DNA of 64,000 bases from Streptomyces sp. TRM49041. GTDB lineage: Bacteria > Actinomycetota > Actinomycetes > Streptomycetales > Streptomycetaceae. Location of the stretch: NCBI RefSeq assembly GCF_008271805.1, contig NZ_VSRY01000158.1:124001-188000 (forward strand). Direction: 5' to 3'. Below, piece by piece: positions 44,469-53,550 of the stretch. A program made the position numbers and the translations under genes. The notes under the pieces are model-generated. The model was not told the origin of the DNA. It searched no databases and saw nothing but the letters and a program-made list of their open reading frames with translations. Within the stretch, counting starts at the first letter, position 1, and each line of letters begins with the position of its first letter.

Positions 44469-45887
44469 TCATCGCCGGTCCGCACCCGACGACGCGGCCA
44501 CCGGTCGCAGATGGTTCAGGAACCAGGCGGTCGCCAGCTCCTCGACCTGTTCCATGGCACCCGGCTCCTCGAACAGGTGCGTGGCACCGGGCACCACCTC
44601 GACCGCGTGCTCGCAGCGCAGCCGCGCCGCGGCCTCCCGGTTGAGCGGCAGCACCTGCGCGTCGGCACCACCGACGATCAGCAGCGTGGGCGCCCGTACG
44701 TCGGCGAGCCGCGGCCCGGCGAGGTCCGGCCGGCCGCCGCGGCTGACGATCGCCGCGATGTCCGCGTCCGGCTCCGCCGCGGCCGTCAGCGCCGCCGCCG
44801 CGCCCGTACTGGCGCCGAAGTAGCAGACCGGCGGGGCGTGCGTACGGCGCAGCCAGTCCGTGGCACCGGCGAGGCGCCGCCCCAGGAGCGGGATGTCGAA
44901 GACCCGCGCCCGGTCCTGGCCCTCGGTCTCGGTGAGCAGGTCGAACAGCAGCGTGCCGAGGCCCTGCCGGTTCAGGGCCCGCGCGACGGCCCGGTTGCGA
45001 GGGCTGCGCCGACCGCTGCCGCTGCCGTGCGCGAACACCACGACCCCGGGCGCGCCCTCGGGCAGCATCAGGTCACCGTCGAGCCGGACGCCGTCGACCT
45101 CGATGACGGCGGACCTCTCCGCACCGCCGGTGCCGCCCTGGAGCCCGCTCCCCGGGCCGCCCGGCCCGGCGGCCGGGGAGCTTCCGGGCTCGCCGGCCGG
45201 GTCCGTTCCCAGCCCTACGCCCGGGCCTGCCCCGCGGCTGCTCTCCCGCCTCGTCGGGCCGTGCCGGGCCAGCAGCTCGGCGACCTCCCCGTCACTCGTC
45301 TGTGCGAAGTCGTCGTACCACTGGCCCACCGACCCGAACCAGTCCGGTGACGCCAGGCACACCACGTCGTCCGCCTCCTGCCGCAGCAGCGCCAGCGCGT
45401 CCGGCGGGGCCACCGGTACGGCCACCACCACCCGGGCCGCGCCGTGCGCCCGTGCCACCCGGCAGGCCGCAAGGGCGGTCGATCCGGTGGCGATGCCGTC
45501 GTCGACCAGCACGGCGGTGCGCCCCGCGAGGGGCACTCCCGGCCGCTCGCCCCGGTACCTTCTCAGCCGCTGCTCCAGCGTCGCCCGCTCGGCCCGCTCC
45601 ACCCGTTCCAGGTCCCGTTCGCCGACCCGGGCGGCCCGTACGACGGAGTCGTTCAGGACCCGTACGCCGCCCTCGCCGATCGCCCCGAACCCCAGCTCGG
45701 GCTGGGACGGCACGCCCAGTTTCCGTACGACGAGGACGTCCAGGGGCGCTCCGAGCGCCTCGGCCACCCGGTGGGCCACCGGGACCCCGCCGCGCGGCAG
45801 CCCGAGCACGACGGGGTCGTCCGGGCGCAGCCGCAGCACGGCCTCGGCCAGCCGCCGTCCCGCGGTCTCACGATCCGTGAACCGCAT
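44469..45887 (-). CDS. natural phosphoribosyltransferase-hydrolase fusion
   Basis: The 472-residue protein has an N-terminal PRTase domain (1-210; LPRGGVPVAHRVAEALG, PRPP loop TAVLVDDGIATGSTALA), a low-complexity linker (about 215-260), and a C-terminal dienelactone-hydrolase-like domain (FAHGSGSGRRSPRNRAVA, YFGASTGAAAALTAA, PGATHLFEEPG). The same two domains are separate adjacent genes at 22066-23472. Fusion in one locus and adjacency in another is strong evidence that the activities cooperate. The ATG at 45887 has GGAGG upstream. Confidence 0.88.
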   Translation of the reverse strand: MRFTDRETAGRRLAEAVLRLRPDDPVVLGLPRGGVPVAHRVAEALGAPLDVLVVRKLGVPSQPELGFGAIGEGGVRVLNDSVVRAARVGERDLERVERAERATLEQRLRRYRGERPGVPLAGRTAVLVDDGIATGSTALAACRVARAHGAARVVVAVPVAPPDALALLRQEADDVVCLASPDWFGSVGQWYDDFAQTSDGEVAELLARHGPTRRESSRGAGPGVGLGTDPAGEPGSSPAAGPGGPGSGLQGGTGGAERSAVIEVDGVRLDGDLMLPEGAPGVVVFAHGSGSGRRSPRNRAVARALNRQGLGTLLFDLLTETEGQDRARVFDIPLLGRRLAGATDWLRRTHAPPVCYFGASTGAAAALTAAAEPDADIAAIVSRGGRPDLAGPRLADVRAPTLLIVGGADAQVLPLNREAAARLRCEHAVEVVPGATHLFEEPGAMEQVEELATAWFLNHLRPVAASSGADRR

Positions 45888-45971
45888 GTCGCCTCCTGCC
45901 CCGCCCCTTGCGGATGCCCTGCGCGCCGGGAGCGCGCACCATGGGAGCTGACGACGAGGAAGGTGGAAGCT

Positions 45972-47135
45972 GTGCGGGCGAGTCTCACCATCGGACGCAT
46001 CGCCCAGGTCCGCGTCGGGGTCCACTGGAGCGTCCTCTTCATCTTTGCTCTCATCGTATGGGGCCTCGCGCAGGGCCGCTTCCCGGCGGCCCACCCTGGT
46101 TACGCCACGGCTCTGTACTGGACGGCCGGGCTGGTCACCGCCGTCGTGTTCTTCCTGTCCCTCCTCGCCCACGAGCTGGCCCACGCCGTGGTCGCCCGCC
46201 GGCACGGCATCCAGGTCGACGACATCGTGCTCTGGCTGCTCGGCGGGGCGGCGCGACTGCAGTCGGAGGCGGCGAGCCCAGGCGCGGAGCTGCGGATCGC
46301 GGGGGTCGGGCCGCTGGTGAGCCTGCTGCTGGGCGGGGTGTTCTCGCTGGCCGCATGGCTGCTCAGCGTGGTGTCCGCGCCCGAGCTGCTGACCGAGGCG
46401 GTGGTCTGGCTCGCGGCCATCAACATCCTGCTGGCCGTCTTCAACGCCGTACCGGCCGCACCGCTGGACGGCGGGCGGCTGCTGCGGGCGCTGCTGTGGT
46501 GGCGGACGGGGGACCGGCTTCGGGCGACCGCCGGGGCGACGACGGCGGGCCGCGTGTTCGGGTGGCTGCTGGTGCTGCTGGGCCTGCTGCTGTTCCTGCG
46601 CACGGGGGCGTTCGGGGGCCTCTGGCTGGCGCTGATCGGCTGGTTCCTGGTGGCCGCCGCGACCGCCGAGGGGCGGCAGGCCCAGCTGCGCGGCGTCCTC
46701 GCGGGCGTGCCGGTGCGGCAGGCCATGACGCCCGACCCGGTCACCGCCCCGGACACGATGACCGTGGCGGACTTCCTGGCCGATCCGCACTACCGCTACC
46801 GCCACTCGGCGTTCCCGGCCCTCGACGCGTACGGCCACCCGGCGGGCCTGATGACCCTGGACCGCGCCCGTGCCGTCCCGGAGGACCGACGGAGGGCAGT
46901 ACGGGTCGGCGAGGTGATGGTCCCGCTGTCCGAGGTGACGGTCGTCGCCCCGGACGACCCCCTGGCGGACCTGCTCCCGCGCATGGAGCCCGGCGCCGAC
47001 CACCGTGTCCTGGTCGTCGAGTCGGGCCGCCTGGTGGGACTGGTCACGTCCTCGGACGTCAGCCGCACCGTCACCTGGATGATGTCCTTCCGCCCCGGCG
47101 GCCAGGAACCGCCCCGCTGGGGCGACCGCACCTGA
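45972..47135 (+). CDS. site-2 protease (M50) with CBS domains
   Basis: The 387-residue membrane metalloprotease has the zinc motif LAHELAHAVVARRHG, the second motif FNAVPAAPLDGGRLLRALL, about six membrane helices, and a C-terminal CBS pair (about 255-370). This is the Rip3/SpoIVFB-CBS class of intramembrane protease, which cleaves membrane-bound anti-sigma or signal proteins. The GTG at 45972 gives the usual N-terminus; GTG at 45963 is possible. It is divergent from the fusion gene. Confidence 0.88.
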   Translation: MRASLTIGRIAQVRVGVHWSVLFIFALIVWGLAQGRFPAAHPGYATALYWTAGLVTAVVFFLSLLAHELAHAVVARRHGIQVDDIVLWLLGGAARLQSEAASPGAELRIAGVGPLVSLLLGGVFSLAAWLLSVVSAPELLTEAVVWLAAINILLAVFNAVPAAPLDGGRLLRALLWWRTGDRLRATAGATTAGRVFGWLLVLLGLLLFLRTGAFGGLWLALIGWFLVAAATAEGRQAQLRGVLAGVPVRQAMTPDPVTAPDTMTVADFLADPHYRYRHSAFPALDAYGHPAGLMTLDRARAVPEDRRRAVRVGEVMVPLSEVTVVAPDDPLADLLPRMEPGADHRVLVVESGRLVGLVTSSDVSRTVTWMMSFRPGGQEPPRWGDRT

Positions 47136-47190
47136 ACCGTCACCGCGCCGCGCCCCGCGCAGCACCCCGGTCCGTTCCCGTACGCCGCCC

Positions 47191-48702
47191 CTACCCGCCC
47201 CGGTACAGCCGGTCCGCGCCCACCAGGATGACCGCGCCCTCCGCCTCCGCCGTACGGAGGGCCGGGCCGAAGCCCGCGCCGCTGTAGCACGCCGGGACGG
47301 CGCGGCCGACGTCCTCGCCGTGCTCCGCCAGTACCTCCAGCAGGCGGCGCAGCCGTTCCAGGTGGTGGAGGTCCATGACCTCGCCCCAGCGCGCGAGGCC
47401 CACGGACAGCAGGCGGCCCGGGCGGCCGTCGCCGCCTTGGCCGCGCACCACGACCTCGGCGTCCGGGACGTCGCGTACCGGCAGCGAACCGTGTCCCACG
47501 CGCACGCGGTCCGAGCCGAAGGTGTCGGGGGCGGTGTGCTCCCGTACCCACGTGCGGCACACCTCGGCGAACTGCCCGCTCGCGACCCTCGCCTCGAACA
47601 CCGGCCGCGCCTGCGCCCAGATCCCGGCCGCGCTGTTCTCCTCGGCCTCCAGGGCCGCGCGGTGCGGCCGTACGACGGCGTGCTCGAACGCCAGCAGCTG
47701 CTCCGTCACCCGAAGCCGCGTCAGGTGCGGACGCAGCGCGTCCGCTTCGCCGGTCAGCAGCTCGCAGTCCTGGAGCACCCCCAGCGCGTGCGACACATCG
47801 GCGAGCGACGCGCTCACGCGCCCGGCGACCTCACCCGACGTGGCCGCGCCGAGCGCGACGGCCTCCAGCACGGAGTGGCACAGGGCCCGGTCCCAGTGGT
47901 CCGTCTCCTCGTGCACCAGCCGTGCCGCCTCGTGGAAGAGCGGCTTCCGCGGCTCGAGGACCGCCTCGCACACCCACGCGTCGAAGTCCTCGGGCCCGCC
48001 CGGCGCCCGGTCGCCCACATACGCGCGCCGGTACGCGGGCGTCCCGCCCACCACCGCGTGCACCCGCAGCGCCAGCCGCGGGTCGTCGACGCCCCAGAAG
48101 CGCGCCGCCTCCCGGAACCCGAACGGCCGGACCTCCAGGTCCAGCTCCACCAGCCCCTTCAGCGGCGAAGGCCCGCGGAACAGCCGCCGCATCACGGGGT
48201 GCGAGCTGCCGCTCAGCAGCAGCCGCGTCCGGTTGTCCTCGGCCCGGTCGGCCAGCCGCCGGAACGCCGTGTGCAGCGCCGCCGGCAGGGCGGGACTCTG
48301 CCGTACAAGATGCGGGAACTCGTCGATGACGACCGGCACCGGCTCCTGGGCGCCCAGCGCCAGCAGCGCGTCCACGGCCTCCGCCCAGGTCCGCAGCGGC
48401 ACGGCCTCCGCACGGCCCGTGTGCTGCGCCAGCCGCTCGCCCAGCCGCCGCAGCGACTCGGCCTCGACCGCCTCGTCGGCGGTGAAGAGAAAGCCGCCCA
48501 GGGCCTTGGTGAGCGCCTCCAGCAGATACGTCTTGCCCTGCCGCAGCCGCCCCGAGACCACCCCGAGCCGCGGTCCCGGCGGCCCGGGGCCACCGGCGAA
48601 CGCGACCAGCGCGTCCCATGCCTCGTCGCGGTCGAACACCGCGTCCGGCTTGGCAACCGACCGGTGCCCGGCGGACCGCTTCGCCCCGCCGATTCCCGTC
48701 AT
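47191..48702 (-). CDS. archaeal-type ATPase with DUF234-like C-terminus
   Basis: The 503-residue protein has a P-loop (VVSGRLRQGKTYLLEAL), Walker B-type PVVIDEFPHL, sensor SGSS, winged-helix-like middle (ATSGEVAGRVSASLADV) and a nuclease-like C-terminal part (QARPVFEARVASGQFAEVCR, DAEVVVRG) of the DUF234 kind. Such ATPases are widespread in mobile or defence contexts, but no function is established. It converges on the site-2 protease gene. Confidence 0.8.
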   Translation of the reverse strand: MTGIGGAKRSAGHRSVAKPDAVFDRDEAWDALVAFAGGPGPPGPRLGVVSGRLRQGKTYLLEALTKALGGFLFTADEAVEAESLRRLGERLAQHTGRAEAVPLRTWAEAVDALLALGAQEPVPVVIDEFPHLVRQSPALPAALHTAFRRLADRAEDNRTRLLLSGSSHPVMRRLFRGPSPLKGLVELDLEVRPFGFREAARFWGVDDPRLALRVHAVVGGTPAYRRAYVGDRAPGGPEDFDAWVCEAVLEPRKPLFHEAARLVHEETDHWDRALCHSVLEAVALGAATSGEVAGRVSASLADVSHALGVLQDCELLTGEADALRPHLTRLRVTEQLLAFEHAVVRPHRAALEAEENSAAGIWAQARPVFEARVASGQFAEVCRTWVREHTAPDTFGSDRVRVGHGSLPVRDVPDAEVVVRGQGGDGRPGRLLSVGLARWGEVMDLHHLERLRRLLEVLAEHGEDVGRAVPACYSGAGFGPALRTAEAEGAVILVGADRLYRGG

Positions 48703-48887
48703 TCCTCCAGCCTCTCAGAAGCCCCACGAAGCGCCAGCGCACGCCTCGCACACCTGGCACGTACGTACGGGCGGACGGGCGGCCGGGCGGGCGGCGCCGG
48801 ACGTACCCTGGTGGAGGGTGGTCCGCCTCCAACCGCTCTCGAATCGCAACCGCTCATCGAGAACCGCTCATCGAGCCGGAGGACATG

Positions 48888-49304
48888 ATGGACACCCTCG
48901 TACTGATCGGACGCATCTTCTTCTCCCTGCTCTTTCTCGGGTCCGCCGTCAACCACCTGACGAAGACCTCGTACATGGCCTCCTACGCCGCGAGCCGGGG
49001 CCTTCCGGCCGCCACCCCCGCCACCGTCGTCTCCGGCCTGGTGCTCCTCGCCGGCGCGCTCAGCGTGCTGCTGGGCGTCTGGGCGGATCTGGGCGCGCTG
49101 CTGCTGGCAGTGTTCCTCTTCCCGACCGCGGTACTGATGCACGCCTTCTGGAAGTCCCCGCCCGACGACCGCCAGGGGGAGATGACGCACTTCCTCAAGG
49201 ACTGCGCGCTCGGCGGCGCCGCACTCATGCTGCTGGCCTTCTTCTCGTACGCGGGCAGTGACCTCGGACTGACCATCACCGGACCGCTGTTCGACATCAG
49301 CTGA
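48888..49304 (+). CDS. DoxX-family membrane protein
   Basis: The 138-residue protein has four membrane helices (VLIGRIFFSLLFLGSAVNHL, VSGLVLLAGALSVLLGV, ALLLAVFLFPTAVLM, GGAALMLLAFFSYA) and the FWK segment of the DoxX family, linked to redox/thiosulfate metabolism. The second of two tandem ATG codons is better spaced to CCGGAGGA. Confidence 0.85.
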   Translation: MDTLVLIGRIFFSLLFLGSAVNHLTKTSYMASYAASRGLPAATPATVVSGLVLLAGALSVLLGVWADLGALLLAVFLFPTAVLMHAFWKSPPDDRQGEMTHFLKDCALGGAALMLLAFFSYAGSDLGLTITGPLFDIS

Positions 49305-49363
49305 GTCGGACACAGCCCGTGTCGGAGTTGGGCCGAACGGGTGAGGGGCGCGAGTATGGACGC

Positions 49364-49762
49364 ATGAGTAGGTACGAGAGGTACGACGTCACCGACGAGC
49401 AGTGGGAGGGCCTCGCGCAGGTGGTCCCGCTGCGGGGACGCGACGAGTGGCCGTCCAGGGTCGATCACCGCACGATCCCCCAGGAGTCCGAGGCGGCGGC
49501 CCAGCGCCGCATGGTCGTGCTGCGGGTCCAGGTCTTCGCGGACGCACGCGAGGTCGCCGCGTACCTGGTCGCACAGGTCCCGGTGCTCCTGGACCTCACC
49601 AGCGCCGACACCGAAGTCGCCAAGCGCATCCTGGACTTCAGCAGCGGTGTCGTCTTCGGCCTGGGCAGCGCCATGCACCGGGTCGACCGGAACGTGTTCC
49701 TCCTCGCCCCGGCCGGTACGGAGGTCGAGGGCGCGGCCGCCGCGGCCGTACCTCACTCGTGA
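49364..49762 (+). CDS. SepF-like cell division protein paralogue
   Basis: The 132-residue protein has the SepF fold (VVLRVQVFADAREVAAYL, ADTEVAKRILDFSSGVVFGLGSAMHRVDRNVFLL). SepF anchors FtsZ to the membrane. Here it lacks the N-terminal amphipathic membrane-binding helix expected of SepF (it begins SRYERYDVTDEQW) and is not in the division cluster, so it is probably one of the Streptomyces SepF-like paralogues. The ATG at 49364 was preferred over the upstream GTG at 49319. Confidence 0.82.
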   Translation: MSRYERYDVTDEQWEGLAQVVPLRGRDEWPSRVDHRTIPQESEAAAQRRMVVLRVQVFADAREVAAYLVAQVPVLLDLTSADTEVAKRILDFSSGVVFGLGSAMHRVDRNVFLLAPAGTEVEGAAAAAVPHS

Positions 49763-49920
49763 GGCGTCACGCATCCTCGTGAGCCGTCACCCGTCCGCCG
49801 GCTTCCGGTCACGCGTGACGTCCGCCGCGGGCTCCGTCGACCCGCGCGCTTAGCTCATTCGTAGGAAGTCTGTTCGGGCGGAACGGTTCAGCTCGGCGCG
49901 CCCTCGTACGGTGGCCGACC

Positions 49921-51228
49921 ATGGACCCCACCACACGCGACAACACCACGCGTGACGCCACGCGCGACGCCTTACGCGCCGTGCGCGCCGCCCGCCCCAT
50001 GCGCCCGTTCCGCGGTGTGCGCCGCTCCGACGAGGCCGTCGGCGACGAGCGCGCGGCCGCCCGCCCGGTCGTCACGGAGCTGCGGCTCTCCGGCTTCAGG
50101 TCGCACCGCGGGGCGGTGTTCCCGATCCGTCCGCTGACGCTGTTCGCCGGGGCGAGCGGCAGCGGCAAGTCCGCCGCGCTCCAGGCGTACGAGGCGCTGG
50201 CCGGACTCGGCGCGGGCGCGGCGCTCGGCAAGGTGTTCCCCGACCCGTCCGGATGTGTGCCGGAGAGCGCCTCGGCGGACGCGCAGGGTCGGCGGGGCTT
50301 CCGTATCGGCTGTACGACCGACGGCCCGGCCGGCCCTGTACGGCTCGACCTCGCCGTACAGGCCGAGCCTCGACTGCGGGTGGTCGGCGAGCGGCTGACG
50401 GGCGGTGACGGGCGCACCCTGCTGGCCACGGCCCTGCGCGACCCGGCGCGGCGGTCCGTGCACGCCGAGTGGTGCACGGCCGGGCCCGCGCCGGTCACCC
50501 GCGCGCCGCTGCCCGACGACCGGCTGGCCACTGCCCTGCTGCCACTGCGTGTCGCGGGCAAGGACGACGGACAGCTGCGGGTGCTGGCCGCCGCCGAGCA
50601 GACGCTGCTGGCGCTGCGCTCCGTGTTCCCGTGCGACCCGCGGCCGTACCTGATGCGGCAGCCCGTGGCCCCCGGCGAGGGGCGGTTGCGGCGCGGCTGC
50701 GACAACCTCGCCGAGGTGCTGTACCGCACGCGCGCCGACTGCACGCGGCGGCACGCGCGGCTGACGGCGATGGCACGGGCGGGGTGCGCCGGCGCGGTGC
50801 GGGGCCTGGACGCCGAGCTGCTGCCGGACGGCACGGTGCGGGGCACGCTGGAGCGGACCGTTCCGGTGAGGCGCGGCTCTGCGGGGGGTGTTGCGGAGCG
50901 GGGCGGGGAACGGGTGGTGGGCACGCCGCTGGGGCGGCTCGGGGACGGCGAGCTGCGGTATCTGGCGCTGGCCCTGGTGCTGTTGACCGGCCCGCGGGTG
51001 CTGGCAGTGGACCAGGCTGCCGAGGTGCCGGGCCCGATGCAGGCGCTCACCGTCGTCGCGGACGGCTTCGACCGGGACCTGGACGTCCGGCAGGCCCGGG
51101 AACTGACCTCCCTGGCCGCGGAGATCTGCGCTGACGGCCATATGCGGCTCATCGGCGCGGTGGGGGAGACCGGGGCGGGGGCCGCGCGCGAGTGTCAGGG
51201 CGCGGCGGTGGTAGACCTGACGCCGTGA
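49921..51228 (+). CDS. SMC/AAA-like ATPase
   Basis: The 435-residue protein has an ABC-ATPase-type opening (LRLSGFRSHRGAVFPIRPLTLFAGASGSGKSAAL), and a late D-loop-like region (LTGPRVLAVDQAAE). This matches the overcoming-lysogenization-defect-like ATPase group in layout, though no nuclease domain is visible. The next gene, a MazG-like pyrophosphatase, starts inside its stop (GTGA), so the two are coupled. The role may be related to DNA or nucleotide surveillance. Confidence 0.78.
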   Translation: MDPTTRDNTTRDATRDALRAVRAARPMRPFRGVRRSDEAVGDERAAARPVVTELRLSGFRSHRGAVFPIRPLTLFAGASGSGKSAALQAYEALAGLGAGAALGKVFPDPSGCVPESASADAQGRRGFRIGCTTDGPAGPVRLDLAVQAEPRLRVVGERLTGGDGRTLLATALRDPARRSVHAEWCTAGPAPVTRAPLPDDRLATALLPLRVAGKDDGQLRVLAAAEQTLLALRSVFPCDPRPYLMRQPVAPGEGRLRRGCDNLAEVLYRTRADCTRRHARLTAMARAGCAGAVRGLDAELLPDGTVRGTLERTVPVRRGSAGGVAERGGERVVGTPLGRLGDGELRYLALALVLLTGPRVLAVDQAAEVPGPMQALTVVADGFDRDLDVRQARELTSLAAEICADGHMRLIGAVGETGAGAARECQGAAVVDLTP

Positions 51229-51593
51229 CCGAACTGGATGTACAGGGACTGCAGCGCAGGCTGGCCGAGTTCGCCGCGTCGCGCGCATGGCAGCCGTATC
51301 ACACCCCGAAGAACCTCGCGGCGGCGCTGAGCGTCGAGGCGGCCGAACTGCTGGAGATCTTCCAGTGGTTGACCCCGGAGGAGGCGGACCGGGTCATGGA
51401 GGACCCGGAGACCGCCCACCGGGTGGCCGACGAGGTCGCCGACGTGCTCGCCTATCTCCTCCAGTTCTGCGGGGTGCTGGGTGTCGATCCGCTCGCGGCG
51501 CTCTCCGCCAAGATCGACAGGAACGAGCTGCGCTTCCCGGTGGGACGGCCGCCCGGGCGGTCCGCACGGAGCGATCGTCACTCTGCGGAGTGA
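51225..51593 (+). CDS. MazG-like nucleotide pyrophosphohydrolase
   Basis: The 122-residue protein has the MazG/RS21-C6-type core (HTPKNLAAALSVEAAELLEIF, ETAHRVADEVADVLAYLLQF) with the Glu/Asp metal residues EAAEL and DEVAD. It hydrolyses NTPs to NMP and pyrophosphate, often aberrant dNTPs. The GTG overlaps the ATPase stop. Its length fits the single-domain RS21-C6 class. Confidence 0.9.
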   Translation: MTELDVQGLQRRLAEFAASRAWQPYHTPKNLAAALSVEAAELLEIFQWLTPEEADRVMEDPETAHRVADEVADVLAYLLQFCGVLGVDPLAALSAKIDRNELRFPVGRPPGRSARSDRHSAE

Positions 51594-51718
51594 TCGACTT
51601 ATGCACACTGAGCTTCGTGTCCACAGATTTCCGAATTCCCCTGGCTTTTATGCTCGGACAGCTTCACTCTGGGTAGTGAGTCAGTGAGCGGAAAGTCGTA
51701 CGAACGGGGGCGGCGTAC

Positions 51719-52396
51719 ATGGATGCGGAACGACTCGTCGCGATCAGCAGGCGAGACCTCGCGGAGAGCCGGGCTGTGCCCGACATCATGGCGGCCGCCT
51801 GGCAGGCGCAGTGCCTCGCCCAGGCGATCGGCGGCCATCTGGCGCTCTGTGGGCCTCAGGAGTTGAGAGGTGAGGCGCGAGCGCTCAGCGAGACCGGTGG
51901 GCGCGGCGTCGCGGGCCCGGACCACCCGGCGCGGCGCACCGGGGCGCGAGCGGCACGGCTGACGGAAGTCGGCGACATGCGGGGCACGTTGCTGGTGCTG
52001 GGCGCGCTGCTCGGCGAGGTGGGGATCGCGCTCGTCGGAGTGGCCTGTGCCACCGACGAGGAGGGGCTGTACTGGCAGTGCATCGAGGCGATCGACGCCG
52101 CCGACGAGTCCAGCGACCACGTCGGGGTCATGCTCCGCCGGCTCGCGGTCCGCGACCGCGCGAGATCCCCCGGAGCGCCGAACGGCGGGGCGGAGCCGGA
52201 GAGAGCGGGCCGTGAGCCGGCGGAGGGGTACGGCCCGGACGGGTATCGGGTGAGCGGCGCGGACCGTCCCGGCGCGGACGGCCAGGCAGCCGATGACTCC
52301 GGCCCGGATCGAACGGGCCGGGAACGGACGACCGGTGAGACACACCCCGAGCGGGTGGAAGTGGTGGGCCCGGCGGACTCGGCGGCGGGGTCGTGA
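51719..52396 (+). CDS. conserved actinomycete protein (DUF6099-like)
   Basis: The 225-residue protein has a helical N-terminal domain (MDAERLVAISRRDLAES, AWQAQCLAQAIGGHL, GDMRGTLLVLGALLGEVGIALVG) and a disordered charged tail from about residue 145. It resembles the Streptomyces family DUF6099. No function is known, and no catalytic motif is visible. Confidence 0.6.
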   Translation: MDAERLVAISRRDLAESRAVPDIMAAAWQAQCLAQAIGGHLALCGPQELRGEARALSETGGRGVAGPDHPARRTGARAARLTEVGDMRGTLLVLGALLGEVGIALVGVACATDEEGLYWQCIEAIDAADESSDHVGVMLRRLAVRDRARSPGAPNGGAEPERAGREPAEGYGPDGYRVSGADRPGADGQAADDSGPDRTGRERTTGETHPERVEVVGPADSAAGS

Positions 52397-52460
52397 CCGC
52401 CGGGTGGTGGCGGGCGGCCTCAGAGCGACATGCTTTCTCCGGAACCGGTCCGAGCCTTGC

Positions 52461-52496
52461 CACCCGGCTCACCCGGCTCACCCGGCTCACCCGGCG
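52461..52496. repeat. 9-bp tandem repeat, four units
   Basis: CACCCGGCT occurs three times (52461-52487) followed by CACCCGGCG (52488-52496), in the gap between the DUF6099-like gene and the decayed pnkp. No function is evident. Confidence 0.8.
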
Positions 52497-52547
52497 AGCG
52501 GTGCGCGCGTGCCGCGGCGCGCCGCCCGCCGGGCCAGGCCGGGTGAC

Positions 52548-53550
52548 CTACAGGCGCGGGTCGACCGGTTCCGACTCCAGGGACAGGACCGCGAAGACCG
52601 CCTCGTGGACGCGCCACAGGGGTTCGTCGGTGGTCAGGCGGTCCAGGGCTTCCAGGCCCAGGGCGTACTCGCGGATGGCGAGTGAGCGCTTGTGGGCGAG
52701 GGAGCGCGAGCGGAGGCGCCGGAGGTTCTCCGGGCGGGTGTACTCGGGGCCGTAGATGATCCGCAGGTACTCGCGCCCCCGGCACTTGATGCCCGGCTGG
52801 ACCAGCCGCCCCTGGGCGTCCCGGGCCAGGGCCTCCACGGGCTTGACGACCATGCCCTCGCCGCCCCTGGCGGTGAGCTCCAGCCACCAGTCGGTGCCCG
52901 CCCGGACCGACGCCTCGTCGCCGGTGTCGACGAACAGGCGGCGTGTCGTCCGGAGGAGATCCGTCGGGTCGGCCTCCACGAGACGGTCGATCAGGGCCAG
53001 CTGCTCGTCGTGCGGCAGCCCGGCCAGGCTGCGGCCGCGCGCGGCGAGGACCTGGAAGGGCGCGAGGCGCACCCCGTCCAGCCCGTCGGTGGGCCAGCAG
53101 TAGCGGCGGTAGGCGTCGGTGAACGCGGCGGCGTCGGCGGCCCGTTCGCGCTGCCGCTCCAGCAGCCCGCCCACGTCGACCCCGCGCGTCGCGGCAGCCT
53201 CAAGGGCGGCCACCGCGCCGGTAGCGCACGGGCAGCCCGAACTCGTCGGTCTCGCCCGTCGTGTCCCCGTACAGGGCGTGCGGGCGGACCCGGCCGGACG
53301 TGCGGCCGTGGTACTTCTACGGCAGACCGGCGTGGCACACGACCAGCCGGCCCTCGTCGAGCACGTAGTGGCTGACGAGCCCGCCGACGAAGTCCCGCAC
53401 CCGCTGCCGGAACGCCTCGTCCTCCCGCTCCAGCTGCTCGATCGTCTCGGCCAGGCCGTGCGTGTGCTGGACGTTGCGGCCCGCCAGCCAGCGGCGCAGC
53501 TTGTTCTCGTGGTTGCCAGGAACGCACAGGGCGTCGCCGGACGCGACCAT
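52548..53550 (-). pseudogene. pnkp: decayed pnkp (RNA-repair kinase-phosphatase-ligase) remnant
   Basis: The minus strand encodes a piece of bacterial Pnkp: phosphatase motif CVPGNHENKLRRW (53550 downward), LVVCHAGLP, then TAG at 53319-53317, KYHGRTSGRVRPHALYGD ending at LPVRY near 53221, then a junction out of frame to the ligase end (from GTG 53213, 221 residues) with EGMVVKP and IKCRGREYLRIIYGPEY. The N-terminal kinase, the ligase nucleotidyl-lysine region and much between are missing. Pnkp heals and seals broken RNA with Hen1; it cannot be functional here. Confidence 0.85.
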
